Part shown: positions 29,354-39,480 of the stretch, in pieces
How the letters are laid out: every line of letters starts with the position of its first letter
Numbering within the stretch: the stretch's first letter is position 1
Source of the DNA: Thermodesulfobacteriales bacterium
GTDB lineage: Bacteria; Desulfobacterota; Thermodesulfobacteria; Thermodesulfobacteriales; Thermodesulfatatoraceae
Direction: 5' to 3'
DNA: 49,068 nucleotides
NCBI GenBank assembly: GCA_026986115.1
Contig: JALSPG010000049.1
Location: 1-49,068 of the forward strand
Notes under the pieces: generated by a model
Databases searched by the model: none
Told to the model about the DNA's origin: nothing
The model's input: the letters and a program-made list of their open reading frames with translations, nothing else
Position numbers and translations under genes: made by a program

Positions 29354-30880
29354 GTGTCAAATATTCGGAGGGTGGCTTTGCTTGCCAAGGTATTTTCTGC
29401 AGCCATTTTGGGAGTTGAGGCCTATTTGGTTGAAGTGGAGGTAGATATTTCCCAAGGGCTACCGGGATTTACCATTGTAGGTTTACCGCAAGGGGCGCTT
29501 AAAGAAAGTAAAGAAAGGTTACGGGCTGCTATTCGAAATGCGGGTTTCCCTTTTCCACTCCAAAAGATAACAGCAAACTTAGCCCCAGCAGATCTCAAAA
29601 AAGAGGGGAGTGCTTTTGATCTCCCTTTGGCTGCGGCTTTGCTGTCTGCCAGTGGTCTCCTGAATCAGGAAAAAATTCAACCGTATCTTTTTTATGGTGA
29701 ACTCTCCTTGGATGGAAAACTTAAACCCGTCTCAGGAGTCCTACCTGTAGCCCTCCTAGCCCAAAAGAAAGGGCTTATTCTCGTGTGTCCAGAGGACAAT
29801 CTTTCAGAAGCATCTTTAGTAAAAGGTCTTAAAGTCTTGGCTGTTTCGCATCTCAAAGAAGTGGTTTCCAACCTAGGGCAAGAAAAAGAAACCTCTCTTC
29901 CTCAAGCCATAGAGAAAGAAGAAGCGGTACCAGACCTTGCCGAGGTGATTGGCCAGGAACATGCAAAACGAGCCTTAGAGATTGCAGCTGCAGGGGGACA
30001 CAATCTTCTTTTTATCGGCCCTCCTGGAGCAGGAAAGACCATGCTTGCGCGGAGGCTTCCAGGAATTCTTCCTCCTCTTTCTTATGAAGAAGCCTTGGAG
30101 ACAAGCCGGATTTATAGCGTCTTAGGGCTTTTAGAGCCGAAAAGGCCTCTTATTAGGGTAAGACCCTTCCGAGCCCCTCATCATACCATTTCTGATGCTG
30201 GACTCATTGGAGGAGGGAATCCTCCTAAACCTGGTGAAATCTCCCTAGCACATCATGGCGTCCTGTTCTTGGATGAACTTCCAGAATTTCGGCGTAACGC
30301 CTTAGAAGCTTTACGAGAGCCCCTTGAAGCCGGAGAAATCACTCTCTCCCGGGCCCAAATGAGCATTACTTATCCAGCTCGTTTTATTCTTTTGGCCTCC
30401 ATGAATCCTTGCCGCTGCGGCTATTACGGAGATCGCCAAAGGCCTTGTCAATGTAGCCCGCAAGAGGTACGGCGCTATCGCCAAAAACTCTCTGGCCCTC
30501 TCTTAGATCGCATTGATCTCCAAGTGGAAGTCCCGGCAGTGGATTATAAAGACCTCGTCCGCCAAATCCCACAAGAAAACTCACTCCAAGTAAAAGAAAG
30601 AGTTTTAAAGGCCCGAGAGCGTCAGAAAAAACGCCTTGGAAGAGACGGCACCAATTCTTCTCTCAGCCCAATGGAAATCGAGAAATTTTGCCAACTAGGC
30701 CCTAAAGAAAAAGGCCTCCTTGAGCGGGCTGCCCGCAAGCTCAACCTTTCTGCTCGTTCTTATCACCGTATTTTAAAAATTGCACGCACCATTGCTGATC
30801 TTGCAGAAGAAGAAAACATCAAAGCGGCACACCTTCTTGAAGCCTTACAATATCGTGCCCTTGATCTTTTTTCCTGGTAA
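29354..30880 (+). CDS. comM: YifB/ComM-family Mg chelatase-like AAA ATPase
   Basis: LAKVFSAAILGVEAYLVEVEVDISQGLPGFTIVGLPQGALKESKERLRAAIRNAGFPFP; FIGPPGAGKTMLARRLPGILP; RPFRAPHHTISDAGLIGGG; MNPCRCGYYGD. True start may be the in-frame GTG at about 29372. Confidence 0.95.
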   Translation: MSNIRRVALLAKVFSAAILGVEAYLVEVEVDISQGLPGFTIVGLPQGALKESKERLRAAIRNAGFPFPLQKITANLAPADLKKEGSAFDLPLAAALLSASGLLNQEKIQPYLFYGELSLDGKLKPVSGVLPVALLAQKKGLILVCPEDNLSEASLVKGLKVLAVSHLKEVVSNLGQEKETSLPQAIEKEEAVPDLAEVIGQEHAKRALEIAAAGGHNLLFIGPPGAGKTMLARRLPGILPPLSYEEALETSRIYSVLGLLEPKRPLIRVRPFRAPHHTISDAGLIGGGNPPKPGEISLAHHGVLFLDELPEFRRNALEALREPLEAGEITLSRAQMSITYPARFILLASMNPCRCGYYGDRQRPCQCSPQEVRRYRQKLSGPLLDRIDLQVEVPAVDYKDLVRQIPQENSLQVKERVLKARERQKKRLGRDGTNSSLSPMEIEKFCQLGPKEKGLLERAARKLNLSARSYHRILKIARTIADLAEEENIKAAHLLEALQYRALDLFSW

Positions 30881-30910
30881 TTCTCTTTTTAAAAGACTAA
30901 GATTTGAATT

Positions 30911-31819
30911 ATGGATCTTACGGTAAAAATTGGCCCCTTAAGGGCTCCTAACCCCATTTTCCTGGCTTCGGGGACTTGGGGTTTTGGAGAACAACTTCGA
31001 AAACACCTTGATCTTTCACTTTTGGGAGGAGTTTTTACCAAAGGGCTTTCCCTAAAGCCCCGACAGGGGAATCCTCCTCCGCGTCTGGCAGAGACCCCTT
31101 GCGGGCTTATAAACGCTATCGGGCTCGAAAACCCCGGCGTAGAAGCCTTTTGCAAATATATATGGCCGTGGCTCTCCTCTTTGCAGCCTAACATCTTAGT
31201 CAATATTTTCGGAGAAAGTGTCTCTGAATTTCTGGAAATAATTAGCAGGTTAGCCACTTTGCCCTTTGCCGGCCTAGAACTCAATATTTCCTGCCCGAAC
31301 GTAGAAAAAGGAGGGCTTTCTTTTGCCCATGATCCCGGAGCGGTGAAAGAACTTGTCCGTGAAGTGCGAAAAATTTACAAAGGGTTCTTAGTAGTAAAGC
31401 TTTCTCCTGTAGGGCCTATCTTTGAAGTGGCCCATGCCGCCCTTTCTGAAGGAGCAGACGCCCTTACCGTAGCCAATACTTACCCCGCTATGGCAATAGA
31501 TGTTTGGCGGCGAAAATCTGCTCTTTCTCGGACCTTTGGAGGACTCTCAGGCCCGGCTATTAAACCCCTAACCCTCAAACTCGTTTTTGATCTCTGGCAA
31601 CGCTTTAAAACCCCTATCTTTGGCTGCGGGGGTATTACGAGTGGGAAAGACGTTCTCGAATATATTCTCTGTGGAGCAAGCGCCGTGCAGGTAGGGACCG
31701 CCAATCTCCTTGACCCTCAAAGTGCTACCCGCATTTTACAGGAACTCAAGGAGCTTCTTCTTTCTTTAGGGGAAGAAAATATATCTGCCCTTAAAGGAGA
31801 GCTTAAACTTGACGCTTAA
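30911..31819 (+). CDS. pyrD: Dihydroorotate dehydrogenase, class 1B-type catalytic subunit
   Basis: LKVKIG-like start MDLTVKIGPLRAPNPIFLASGTWGFGEQ; LELNISCPNVEKGG; VVKLSPV; TVANTYPAMAID; FGCGGITSGKDVLEYILCGASAVQVGTA. Confidence 0.94.
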   Translation: MDLTVKIGPLRAPNPIFLASGTWGFGEQLRKHLDLSLLGGVFTKGLSLKPRQGNPPPRLAETPCGLINAIGLENPGVEAFCKYIWPWLSSLQPNILVNIFGESVSEFLEIISRLATLPFAGLELNISCPNVEKGGLSFAHDPGAVKELVREVRKIYKGFLVVKLSPVGPIFEVAHAALSEGADALTVANTYPAMAIDVWRRKSALSRTFGGLSGPAIKPLTLKLVFDLWQRFKTPIFGCGGITSGKDVLEYILCGASAVQVGTANLLDPQSATRILQELKELLLSLGEENISALKGELKLDA

Positions 31820-31844
31820 AAGACCTCAGACTACAACTCAAAAT

Positions 31845-32666
31845 ATGCGCTTTAGGAAGGGGCTTTTCCTGCTCATATTAGGGACCTTAATATTTTCGGG
31901 TTGTGTGGCCCAACAACAAGATATTGAGGCCCTTCGGGCCCAAATTTACCAAGTTAACACCCGTCTTGATGCCTTTGATAAACGTTTGACAGCCCTTGAG
32001 ACTGAAGTGGCCCGCCTTAATGATGATTGGCAACGGTTTGAAAAAAGCCGAAAACAGATGGATCAACTAAGTGAAAGGCAGGTAGAATTACTCTCTGAAC
32101 TTGAGAAGCTTCAAGCAGAACAAATGCGTCTTACCGGACAGCTGGAGCAGCTTCTCTACCAACAAGGACAGGATCGTGAAGCCTTCCAAGCATTTCAAAA
32201 ACAGGTGCTCGCCCGTCTTGACCAAGTGGAAAGGGCCCTTTCTCCCAAAAAAACCAAAAAGGCTAGCCCTCAAAAGAAAAAGCCACTTGACGAAGAAACT
32301 CTCTACAAGAAGGCCCTGAGCCTTTACCGCCAAAAGAAATATGAAGAGGCTCAGGCCCTTTTTAGAGAATACCTCCAAAAGTACCCGCGCGGGAAACGAG
32401 CAGCCAACGCCACCTTTTGGATAGGAGAATGTCTTTACCAGCGCAAACTCTATGAGGACGCTATTTTGCAATATCAAAAAGTAATTGATGAATTCCCCCG
32501 CAGTGGCAAAGTGCCTGCCGCCTTGCTTAAGCAAGGGCTGGCCTTTTTGCGGTTGGGAGATACTGAAGCTGCTACCATAGTATTCAAAAAACTGGTAAGA
32601 TTATATCCCCGAACAGAACAGGCCCGTATTGCCAGAAAATATCTTGCAAAGCTTAAAAGATCTTGA
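31845..32666 (+). CDS. Tol-Pal-associated YbgF/CpoB-like lipoprotein
   Basis: MRFRKGLFLLILGTLIFSGCVAQQ lipobox; coiled coil; C-terminal TPRs ALSLYRQKKYEEAQALFREYLQKYPRGKRAANATFWIGECLY. Confidence 0.85.
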   Translation: MRFRKGLFLLILGTLIFSGCVAQQQDIEALRAQIYQVNTRLDAFDKRLTALETEVARLNDDWQRFEKSRKQMDQLSERQVELLSELEKLQAEQMRLTGQLEQLLYQQGQDREAFQAFQKQVLARLDQVERALSPKKTKKASPQKKKPLDEETLYKKALSLYRQKKYEEAQALFREYLQKYPRGKRAANATFWIGECLYQRKLYEDAILQYQKVIDEFPRSGKVPAALLKQGLAFLRLGDTEAATIVFKKLVRLYPRTEQARIARKYLAKLKRS

Positions 32667-33765
32667 AAAATTAACTTTTTGCTGGCTCCTAGCCTTTCTT
32701 CTCCTGGGAATAGAGCCTACATGGGCAAAATTAAGGGCCGGTGTGATTCTTCCCCTCTCGGGGAAAGAAACTGTTAAGGGCCAAGCTTTGAAAGGCTGGC
32801 TTGAAGAGCTGAGGCTTCGTTTTTTCCCCTCTATAAGCCTTATTTTCTACGATTCAAAAGGGAAATGTCGCACTATGCGGAAAATTGTCGAAGAAGCTTA
32901 TTGGGATGGAGTCAAGGTCCTTATAGGGCCTTTTGACCCCTCTTGTGCCCCTGAACTTTTGAAAGAAACCCGTCTTTTTTCTATGCCAATCATCGTAACT
33001 TCAGGTGAATTTTATCCGGTAAAAGAGATTGGAAGACCCTTTGGTCCCTATTTTCGTACCGGTATCTCTTCGAGAGCCGCTGTCAAAGTCCTCTACCGGT
33101 GCCTAAAAAAGAAGGGGCTTAAAAACATAGGTCTTCTTCTCACCAAAGATAGATTTGGAAAGGAGGGAGAAAAATGGCTTCTGGCCTATGCGGTTGAATA
33201 CGGCCTTCGCATTCAGGATAAACGCTACTTTGGAGTTCACGATACCGATGTTTCCTATCATTTAGAAGCACTTCTAGGATGCGAAGCTGTAATATGTTGG
33301 GCTCCTCCCAAAGCGGCAGCTAAAGTGGCAGAAAATTTAGCAACTTACAATTTCGGTTTGCCGGTTTTTTTTCCCCATTTTGTGGCCCGCGAAAATTTTC
33401 TGCTAAAAAATGCCGGCCTTTACGGCTTACCCTTTGTAGGGGCTTCTTTTTTGGCCGAAAAAGGGCTTTATCCTCAAAAAATTCGCAGATTTTTTGAAAG
33501 ATGGCGTAAAAAGGCTGGAACCTTGCGAGATCCTATCTTTGCCGCCTATACCGATGCCCTTCTTTTTTTACAAAAAGGTCTGTGGCATAACAGGCGCAAT
33601 TGGGTTCGTGGCCTCGAAAAAGCAGGCCTTGTCAAAGGTTTGACAGGACTTTACTTTCTATCTACAGATGACCATTACGGACTAATTCCCGGAAGTGTCG
33701 GCGTTTTTCGATACGAAGGGACGGAATTTAGGCCTTTATGTAAGCCCGTAAACAAGATTTTTTAA
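32629..33765 (+). CDS. Periplasmic binding protein type I (branched-chain amino acid ABC receptor-like)
   Basis: Signal-like N-terminus; RAGVILPLSGKETVKGQALKGWLEE; VLIGPFDPSCAPELLKETRLFSMPIIVTSGE. True start uncertain. Confidence 0.75.
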   Translation: MPENILQSLKDLEKLTFCWLLAFLLLGIEPTWAKLRAGVILPLSGKETVKGQALKGWLEELRLRFFPSISLIFYDSKGKCRTMRKIVEEAYWDGVKVLIGPFDPSCAPELLKETRLFSMPIIVTSGEFYPVKEIGRPFGPYFRTGISSRAAVKVLYRCLKKKGLKNIGLLLTKDRFGKEGEKWLLAYAVEYGLRIQDKRYFGVHDTDVSYHLEALLGCEAVICWAPPKAAAKVAENLATYNFGLPVFFPHFVARENFLLKNAGLYGLPFVGASFLAEKGLYPQKIRRFFERWRKKAGTLRDPIFAAYTDALLFLQKGLWHNRRNWVRGLEKAGLVKGLTGLYFLSTDDHYGLIPGSVGVFRYEGTEFRPLCKPVNKIF

Positions 33766-34178
33766 TGGAGGAGGAAATGGCTGTTATTCGCATCCTTTGG
33801 AGTGAGGGCCTTAGTAAATTTCAACATCAGATGCAAGCCTATTTGGGCGAACTTTTTTACTATCAGCTCCGTTGCCTCCCTGTTCAAGAAACCTGGATTC
33901 CCCAGGTAGACATCTTTGAGATCCCGCAAGCCTTAATGGTAATAATAACTTGTCCCGGAGCGCAAAGGGAACGCTTTGATATTCGGCTCGACGGCCATTT
34001 CCTCTACGTTAAAGGATATCGAGCCTTGCCGGTTAAAGGACGCGTCTATCAGCTCGAAGGAGAATACGGCCCTTTTGAGCGTCTTATCAGGCTTCCTTTT
34101 CCCGTAACCTCAGAGGGAGCGGAGGCAATATTTGAAGAAGGACTTTTAAAAATTTTGCTTCCCAAGCGAAGCCATTAA
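33765..34178 (+). CDS. Hsp20/alpha-crystallin family small heat-shock protein
   Basis: QVDIFEIPQALMVIITCPGAQRERFDIRLDGHFLYVKGYR...GPFERLIRLPFPV...EEGLLKILLPK; likely start at internal Met near 33777. Confidence 0.85.
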   Translation: MEEEMAVIRILWSEGLSKFQHQMQAYLGELFYYQLRCLPVQETWIPQVDIFEIPQALMVIITCPGAQRERFDIRLDGHFLYVKGYRALPVKGRVYQLEGEYGPFERLIRLPFPVTSEGAEAIFEEGLLKILLPKRSH

Positions 34179-34186
34179 AAACCACA

Positions 34187-35173
34187 TTAAAAACCACAAG
34201 CATTCAATATTTCTTGCGGGCTTATCTCTTCCATACAGGATCGACGAGAACACACCTTTTGAAAACAAGGACTACACGGGAGTCTTTTAAAAATTACCTG
34301 GTGTTGTTCTCCGAAAGGTCCTGTGCGCCAAGGAGCAGTAGGACCAAAAAGAGCAATCACCGTTTTCCCTAACGCCGCTGCAAGATGCATGGGACCAGTA
34401 TCGACTGATACAATAAGGCTTGCACCTTGTAAAAGACTTGCTAGCTCTAAAAGCCGGATCTTTCCACAAAGAGATCGTCCGGGCGCTTCAGAAAGGATCT
34501 TTTGAACATAGGGAGCGTCTTTTTCAGAACCTACAATTATCGGGGCTAAACCCTCTTTTGCAAATCTGTACGCCAAAGTTCGCCAGCCTGAGATTGTCCA
34601 GAGCTTGGAAGGCCACCGAGCTACCGGAATAAATACAGCAAACCGCTCCGGAAGGCCAAATTTACTTTTCAATTTTGCCAAAGAAGGCACTGGTGGAAGA
34701 GGAAAAGTTACTTTTTGGGGTTCAATCCCGAAGATTTTGAGGACCAAAAGATAGCGTTTTACAGCGTGCATATCGGGATCATAGGGCGGAAGCTTGAAAT
34801 TGTAAAAAAGAGGACTCCCTTCACGGTGGTTAGCAAAACCGATCTTAACCTTACCGCGTGCAAGACCCACTAGCAGACCACTTTTGAGAAGCCCTTGAAG
34901 GTCAAGCACTACATCATATGGCTTCTGACGCAAAAATCTTAAAAAACGCCGCGTCTCAAATAGAGAACCCCTTCGAAGTTCTTCCAAAATTCGGGTTCGA
35001 GGAAAGATTAAAAGGCGCTCAAGAAAAGGGTGATTCTCTAGGATTTCGGCAGCGGGTTCTTCTACCGCCCAATCAATCTCTGCCTCGGGAAAAGAAGTTT
35101 TAAGGGCTGAAAGCACTGGCAAAGAATGGATAACGTCTCCTAAAGAGGAAAGCTTAACAAGAAGTATTTTCAT
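34187..35173 (-). CDS. waaC: Lipopolysaccharide heptosyltransferase I-like
   Basis: MKILLVKLSSLGDVIHSLPVLSALKTSFPEAEIDWAVEEPAAEIL; VSVDTGPMHLAAALGKTVIALFGPTAPWRTGPFG. Confidence 0.88.
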   Translation of the reverse strand: MKILLVKLSSLGDVIHSLPVLSALKTSFPEAEIDWAVEEPAAEILENHPFLERLLIFPRTRILEELRRGSLFETRRFLRFLRQKPYDVVLDLQGLLKSGLLVGLARGKVKIGFANHREGSPLFYNFKLPPYDPDMHAVKRYLLVLKIFGIEPQKVTFPLPPVPSLAKLKSKFGLPERFAVFIPVARWPSKLWTISGWRTLAYRFAKEGLAPIIVGSEKDAPYVQKILSEAPGRSLCGKIRLLELASLLQGASLIVSVDTGPMHLAAALGKTVIALFGPTAPWRTGPFGEQHQVIFKRLPCSPCFQKVCSRRSCMEEISPQEILNACGF

Positions 35174-35717
35174 AGGATAGAATTTTGAGGGCGGCTTCCA
35201 GGAGATCTTCCGCTACTAAATCCGGCTCAAGACCGATTTTGGGAAGATAATAAGTTAATTCTCCCCGCCCATAACCGGTAAGTACCAAGACCCCTTTAGC
35301 ACCTATTTCGCGGGCCAAGAGAAGATCGGTAAAACGATCACCAATTACAAAGGCCCGGGAAAGATCCAGTCCAAGGTCTTTAACAGCTCTTTCAACCATG
35401 CCTGGTTTGGGCTTCCGGCAGCGACAGCCATCGTTAGGATGATGTGGACAGTAGTAAATGGCATCGAGTTTAGCCCCAAAACGAGAAAGTTCTTCTTGAA
35501 GGCGCTGGTGTATTTCTTCTACCAAGGAAGCCGGAAAAAAGCCCCGCGCCACACCACTTTGGTTGGTCACAAGTACCGTTGCAAATCCGGCTTCTTTAAG
35601 GATTCTTAAAGCCTCACCTACACGAGGCAAGAGTTTAAAACGGCTTATGTGGTTCAAATATCCCACTTCTTCATTGATAGTACCATCACGATCTAAAAAG
35701 ACAACGGGGCGTTTCAT
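35154..35717 (-). CDS. gmhB: D-glycero-beta-D-manno-heptose 1,7-bisphosphate 7-phosphatase
   Basis: VVFLDRDGTINEEVGYL; VTNQSGVARGFF; YYCPHHPNDGCRCRKPKPGM; IGDRFTDLL. Confidence 0.93.
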   Translation of the reverse strand: MKRPVVFLDRDGTINEEVGYLNHISRFKLLPRVGEALRILKEAGFATVLVTNQSGVARGFFPASLVEEIHQRLQEELSRFGAKLDAIYYCPHHPNDGCRCRKPKPGMVERAVKDLGLDLSRAFVIGDRFTDLLLAREIGAKGVLVLTGYGRGELTYYLPKIGLEPDLVAEDLLEAALKILSYENTSC

Positions 35718-36703
35718 CTCACCACCTGCCAGCAAGCCTCCAAAACTTCTGTTACTTGAATTTTTTCAAAGCAAAGGTATCCACGCTTACATGTCCTAGC
35801 AAAACACGGACTGCAAGAGACATCGGCCTTAATGATCCGTGCTTTAGGGTTTAAGGGGCCGGTAATTTTAGGATCTGTCGAACCAAAAATAGCAACTTGA
35901 GGCACCCGTAAGGCTGCCGCCACATGCATTAATCCGGAATCGTTGCTCACAAAAAGATCGGCCTTAGTAATCACCGCAGCAGTAGTGGCCAAATCCAGAA
36001 GGCCACAAAGGTTACGTGCCCTTGCCAAATCTTTAGCAATCTCTTTTCCAGCCTCATGTTCCGCAGCACTACCTACTACCACAATGCTAAAACCCTTGCG
36101 GCGCAAATGGTAAGCAAGGGCCCGATAACGATAAAGCGGCCAGCACTTAGCCGGACCAAAGGCGGCTCCCGGAGCTATTATTGCCCTGGGGGGCGGCAAC
36201 TCCGTAAGAAAGCTTTCAGCACGCTTTATCGCTTCTTCAGGAAGGAAAAGCCTTAAACTTTTAAAAGGCGTTTCAAAACCTAAAGCTTCTAGAAGTTTCA
36301 AATAATAATCGCGCTGGTGGAGGCAACGATACGGCTTTTTGACAGGATGTGTCAAAAGAAGTCGCCTTCCGTCTGCCACATAGCCGGCTCGAAACTTCAC
36401 CCGAGCTAAAAAAAACAGCAAGGCCGAAGAAAAAGAATTTGGTAGGAGGAGCCCACACTTGAAACGGCCTTTAATTTTTCGCGCCAACAAAATAAGGTTC
36501 CTTCTCCCAGGTGGCAGAGAAAATAACCCTTTTAAGGCGGGAAGCCCTTGGAAAAGCCCCAATACGTGAGGTCGTCCGATGAGGGCTATGCCCTCATAAG
36601 AGGCTAATAGATTAACTAATACAGGGGAGGCCATCACCGCGTCCCCCACCCAGTTGGGGAGTCGAAGGAGTAAAACCCCCTGTCGGTCAAACTTTTGTGA
36701 CAT
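35714..36703 (-). CDS. waaF: Lipopolysaccharide heptosyltransferase II-like
   Basis: VLLLRLPNWVGDAVMASPVLVNLLA; IIAPGAAFGPAKCWPLYRYRALA; SNDSGLMHVAAALRVPQVAIFGSTDPKITGP. Confidence 0.92.
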   Translation of the reverse strand: MSQKFDRQGVLLLRLPNWVGDAVMASPVLVNLLASYEGIALIGRPHVLGLFQGLPALKGLFSLPPGRRNLILLARKIKGRFKCGLLLPNSFSSALLFFLARVKFRAGYVADGRRLLLTHPVKKPYRCLHQRDYYLKLLEALGFETPFKSLRLFLPEEAIKRAESFLTELPPPRAIIAPGAAFGPAKCWPLYRYRALAYHLRRKGFSIVVVGSAAEHEAGKEIAKDLARARNLCGLLDLATTAAVITKADLFVSNDSGLMHVAAALRVPQVAIFGSTDPKITGPLNPKARIIKADVSCSPCFARTCKRGYLCFEKIQVTEVLEACWQVVR

Positions 36704-36737
36704 AGATGCAGCTTATAAATTTTTGGGGGCAATGCAA

Positions 36738-36824
36738 CTATTTGCGCGCCCGCCACTCTAGATAAAGCCACAAAAAACCTACAAAAATTCCTATCGCTAA
36801 CATTTCGAGTAGAAACTCTTTCAT
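36738..36824 (-). CDS. Small membrane protein, 28 aa (below ORF-track length cut-off)
   Basis: Reverse translation MKEFLLEMLAIGIFVGFLWLYLEWRARK*; preceded on the minus strand by GGGGCTAAGGTTAAAAT; lies just upstream of waaF. Confidence 0.5.
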   Translation of the reverse strand: MKEFLLEMLAIGIFVGFLWLYLEWRARK

Positions 36825-36913
36825 ATTTTAACCTTAGCCCCTTTTGAAAATTACTTGAAGGCTTGGCTTGGAGAACTTTTCAGGGTTATTATTGGTTTCT
36901 AAAGGAGTATTTT

Positions 36914-37504
36914 ATGGCCACCTTTACCTTAACAGATCGCGTAAGGGAGCTTAGTCGCCCTTTTTTGGCTCCGGTGGCAGATTTTTTGGCCCGCTTAAAG
37001 ATTCACCCTAACGCCGTGTCTCTTGCTGGCTTTTTGGGATGTGTAACCGTGGGCATAGCCCTCGCTTTGGGGCATTTGCGCCTAGCTGGGTTCTTACTCC
37101 TCCTTTTTGGTCCGCTTGATGCTATCGATGGCCTGCTAGCACGCCGTTCCGGAAAACAATCACTCTTTGGTGCCTTTTTGGATTCTACTCTTGACCGTTA
37201 TGCCGAAATCGCTATCTTTGGAGGCCTTCTCTATTTGTCTTTGGAGAATGGGGCCCGAAATTGGGCCCTGCTTGCTTTTTTCGCCCTCACCGGCTCTCTT
37301 ATGGTAAGTTACGCCCGAGCCAGGGCCGAAGCCTTGGGGTTGGAATGTAAAGTGGGTCTTCTTACCCGCTTTGAAAGGCTTGCAATCCTTACTTTAGGGC
37401 TCCTTTTGGAATGGGTCACTGTATCTCTCATCATCATTGCAGTTTTAGCTAATCTTACAGCTTTACAGCGCATACTCCATGTCTATCGAGCTTCCCAAAA
37501 CTGA
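36914..37504 (+). CDS. CDP-alcohol phosphatidyltransferase family protein
   Basis: AAAGGAG then ATG at 36914; signature DAIDGLLARRSGKQSLFGAFLDSTLDRYAE. Confidence 0.92.
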   Translation: MATFTLTDRVRELSRPFLAPVADFLARLKIHPNAVSLAGFLGCVTVGIALALGHLRLAGFLLLLFGPLDAIDGLLARRSGKQSLFGAFLDSTLDRYAEIAIFGGLLYLSLENGARNWALLAFFALTGSLMVSYARARAEALGLECKVGLLTRFERLAILTLGLLLEWVTVSLIIIAVLANLTALQRILHVYRASQN

Positions 37505-38345
37505 GCCCGGCATTCTTTACGTGGTCGCAACTCCTCTAGGTAATCTAAAAGATATTACCTCTCGGGCCCTCGAAACCCTTCAAAAAGTCGATCTTATAGC
37601 AGCAGAAGATACCCGAACAACCTTAAAGCTCCTCAATCATTTTGGCCTCAAAGGCCCTAAGCTCATCTCTTATCACGAACACAATGAAAGGGAACGTGTC
37701 CCGGCCCTGATTAATGCCCTTAAAGAGGGAAAAAGTATTGCCTTGGTAAGTGAGGCTGGCACTCCTGCCCTCTCAGATCCCGGAGCCCTTCTGGTAAGAG
37801 AAGCCCACAAAGAAAACTTACCAGTAGTACCTATTCCAGGGCCTTCGGCCCTTTCCTGTGCCCTTTCAGTAAGTGGCTTTTCCTTAAAAGACGGTTTTGT
37901 CTTTCTCGGTTTTCTTCCTGCTAAAGTTACCAAACGCCGTGCCCTTTTTTACGAGATGATAGCCGAAAAACGTCCTCTCGTATTTTTTGAAGCCCCACAT
38001 CGTCTGGAGGCCTCCCTTAAGGATGCTCTAGATATCCTGGGAGACCGGGAGGTATTTTTGGCTCGCGAAATGACTAAACGTCACGAAGAGTATCTTCTAA
38101 CTCGCCTCTCTTCCCTTTGCCAGAGATTTTCTCAAGAAAAACCCCGGGGGGAGTTTACTATTGTTTTAGCAGGAGCTTCCAAATCTCAAAGCCTCCATAG
38201 CGAAGAAAAACTTAAAGAAGCCCTCAAAGAGGCTTTTAGGGAAGGTTTAAGCCTTAAAGAGGTGGTCCAAAAAGTAGCCTCAGAGACAAAGGCCCCCAAA
38301 AAACTAATCTATCAGTTGGCCCTTAAAATTCGGGATTCTCTTTGA
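37479..38345 (+). CDS. rsmI: 16S rRNA (cytidine-2'-O)-methyltransferase RsmI
   Basis: GILYVVATPLGNLKDITSRALETLQKVDLIAAEDTRTTLKLLNHF; VSEAGTPALSDPGALLVREA; PIPGPSA. Confidence 0.97.
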   Translation: MSIELPKTEPGILYVVATPLGNLKDITSRALETLQKVDLIAAEDTRTTLKLLNHFGLKGPKLISYHEHNERERVPALINALKEGKSIALVSEAGTPALSDPGALLVREAHKENLPVVPIPGPSALSCALSVSGFSLKDGFVFLGFLPAKVTKRRALFYEMIAEKRPLVFFEAPHRLEASLKDALDILGDREVFLAREMTKRHEEYLLTRLSSLCQRFSQEKPRGEFTIVLAGASKSQSLHSEEKLKEALKEAFREGLSLKEVVQKVASETKAPKKLIYQLALKIRDSL

Positions 38346-39405
38346 GAAGACGTTTTACCTCCTCGAAAAAAACAGGGAGGATCTCCTCTTCCGAGACCTT
38401 TTTGATGATTTTCCCCTTACGGAAAATAATTCCTACTCCTTTTCCCCCTGCCAGGCCTACATCAGCCTCTTTAGCCTCCCCGGGGCCGTTTACTATACAA
38501 CCCATTACCGCGAGCTTTAAAGGTTGAGAGATACCGCGGGCAAATTTTTCTACCTCCTCAGCGATAGGAAAAAGATTTATTTCACAACGTCCACAAGTAG
38601 GGCAAGAAATAATCTCCGGCCCCCTTTGTCGCAACCCCACGGCTCGCAAAATTTCATAGGCTACATGGACTTCTTCTTCTGGGTCCCGGGTAAGGGAAAC
38701 CCGAATGGTATCGCCAATTCCTTCGGAGAGCAAAAGACCAAGAGCAAAAGCACTTTTAACTGTCCCTGCAATAAGACCTCCTGCCTCGGTAACTCCAAGA
38801 TGAAGAGGAAAATCGCTCTTTTCTGCAAAGAGACGATAGGCCTCGATTGTAGTCCACACGTCAGAAGATTTAAGAGAAACTTTGAGATTTTCAAAACCCA
38901 GCTCTCCTACAATAAAATCTAAGTGGCGAAGAGCACTTTCTACTAGGGCCTCTGGGGTTGCACCACCATATTTTCGGTAAAGCTCCCTCTCAAGAGAGCC
39001 CGCATTCACCCCTACCCGCACCGCTGCTCCTCGTTCTTTTGCCGCAAGGATAATTTTACGGACATTTTCAAGCCCTTTTATATTTCCAGGATTAAACCGC
39101 AAACCATCGGCTCCGGCCTCAAGAGCCGCAATTGCCAAACGCCAGTCGAAATGAATATCTGCAACGAGAGGGATTTGGATCTTTTTTTTGATCTGACAAA
39201 TAGCCCTTGCCGCTTCTTCGTCCGGCACTGCCACCCGGATGATCTCACAGCCTACTTCTTCAAGACGCTTAATTTGAGCCACTGTGGACGAAATATCACG
39301 GGTGTCAGTATTGGTCATAGACTGCACCACTACCGGATGACCTCCGCCAACCGGTACCTCTCCTACATAAATGGTCCTTGTAAATCGCCTCTTTATTCGC
39401 TTCAT
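38323..39405 (-). CDS. ispG: 4-hydroxy-3-methylbut-2-en-1-yl diphosphate synthase
   Basis: [50 protein letters not shown]-like; [32 protein letters not shown]. Confidence 0.98.
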   Translation of the reverse strand: [360 protein letters not shown]

Positions 39406-39480
39406 TTTCTTTAGAGTTGCGTGGAACTTTTTAAAATTATATCATTTTTCAGAAACTTTCATAGGAATTACCAATAAATC

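Noticed and set aside
29086-29406. 106-aa minus-strand ORF
   Set aside because: Runs through the intrinsic terminator (ends PALGGVFFF) and overlaps the comM start; composition looks non-coding.
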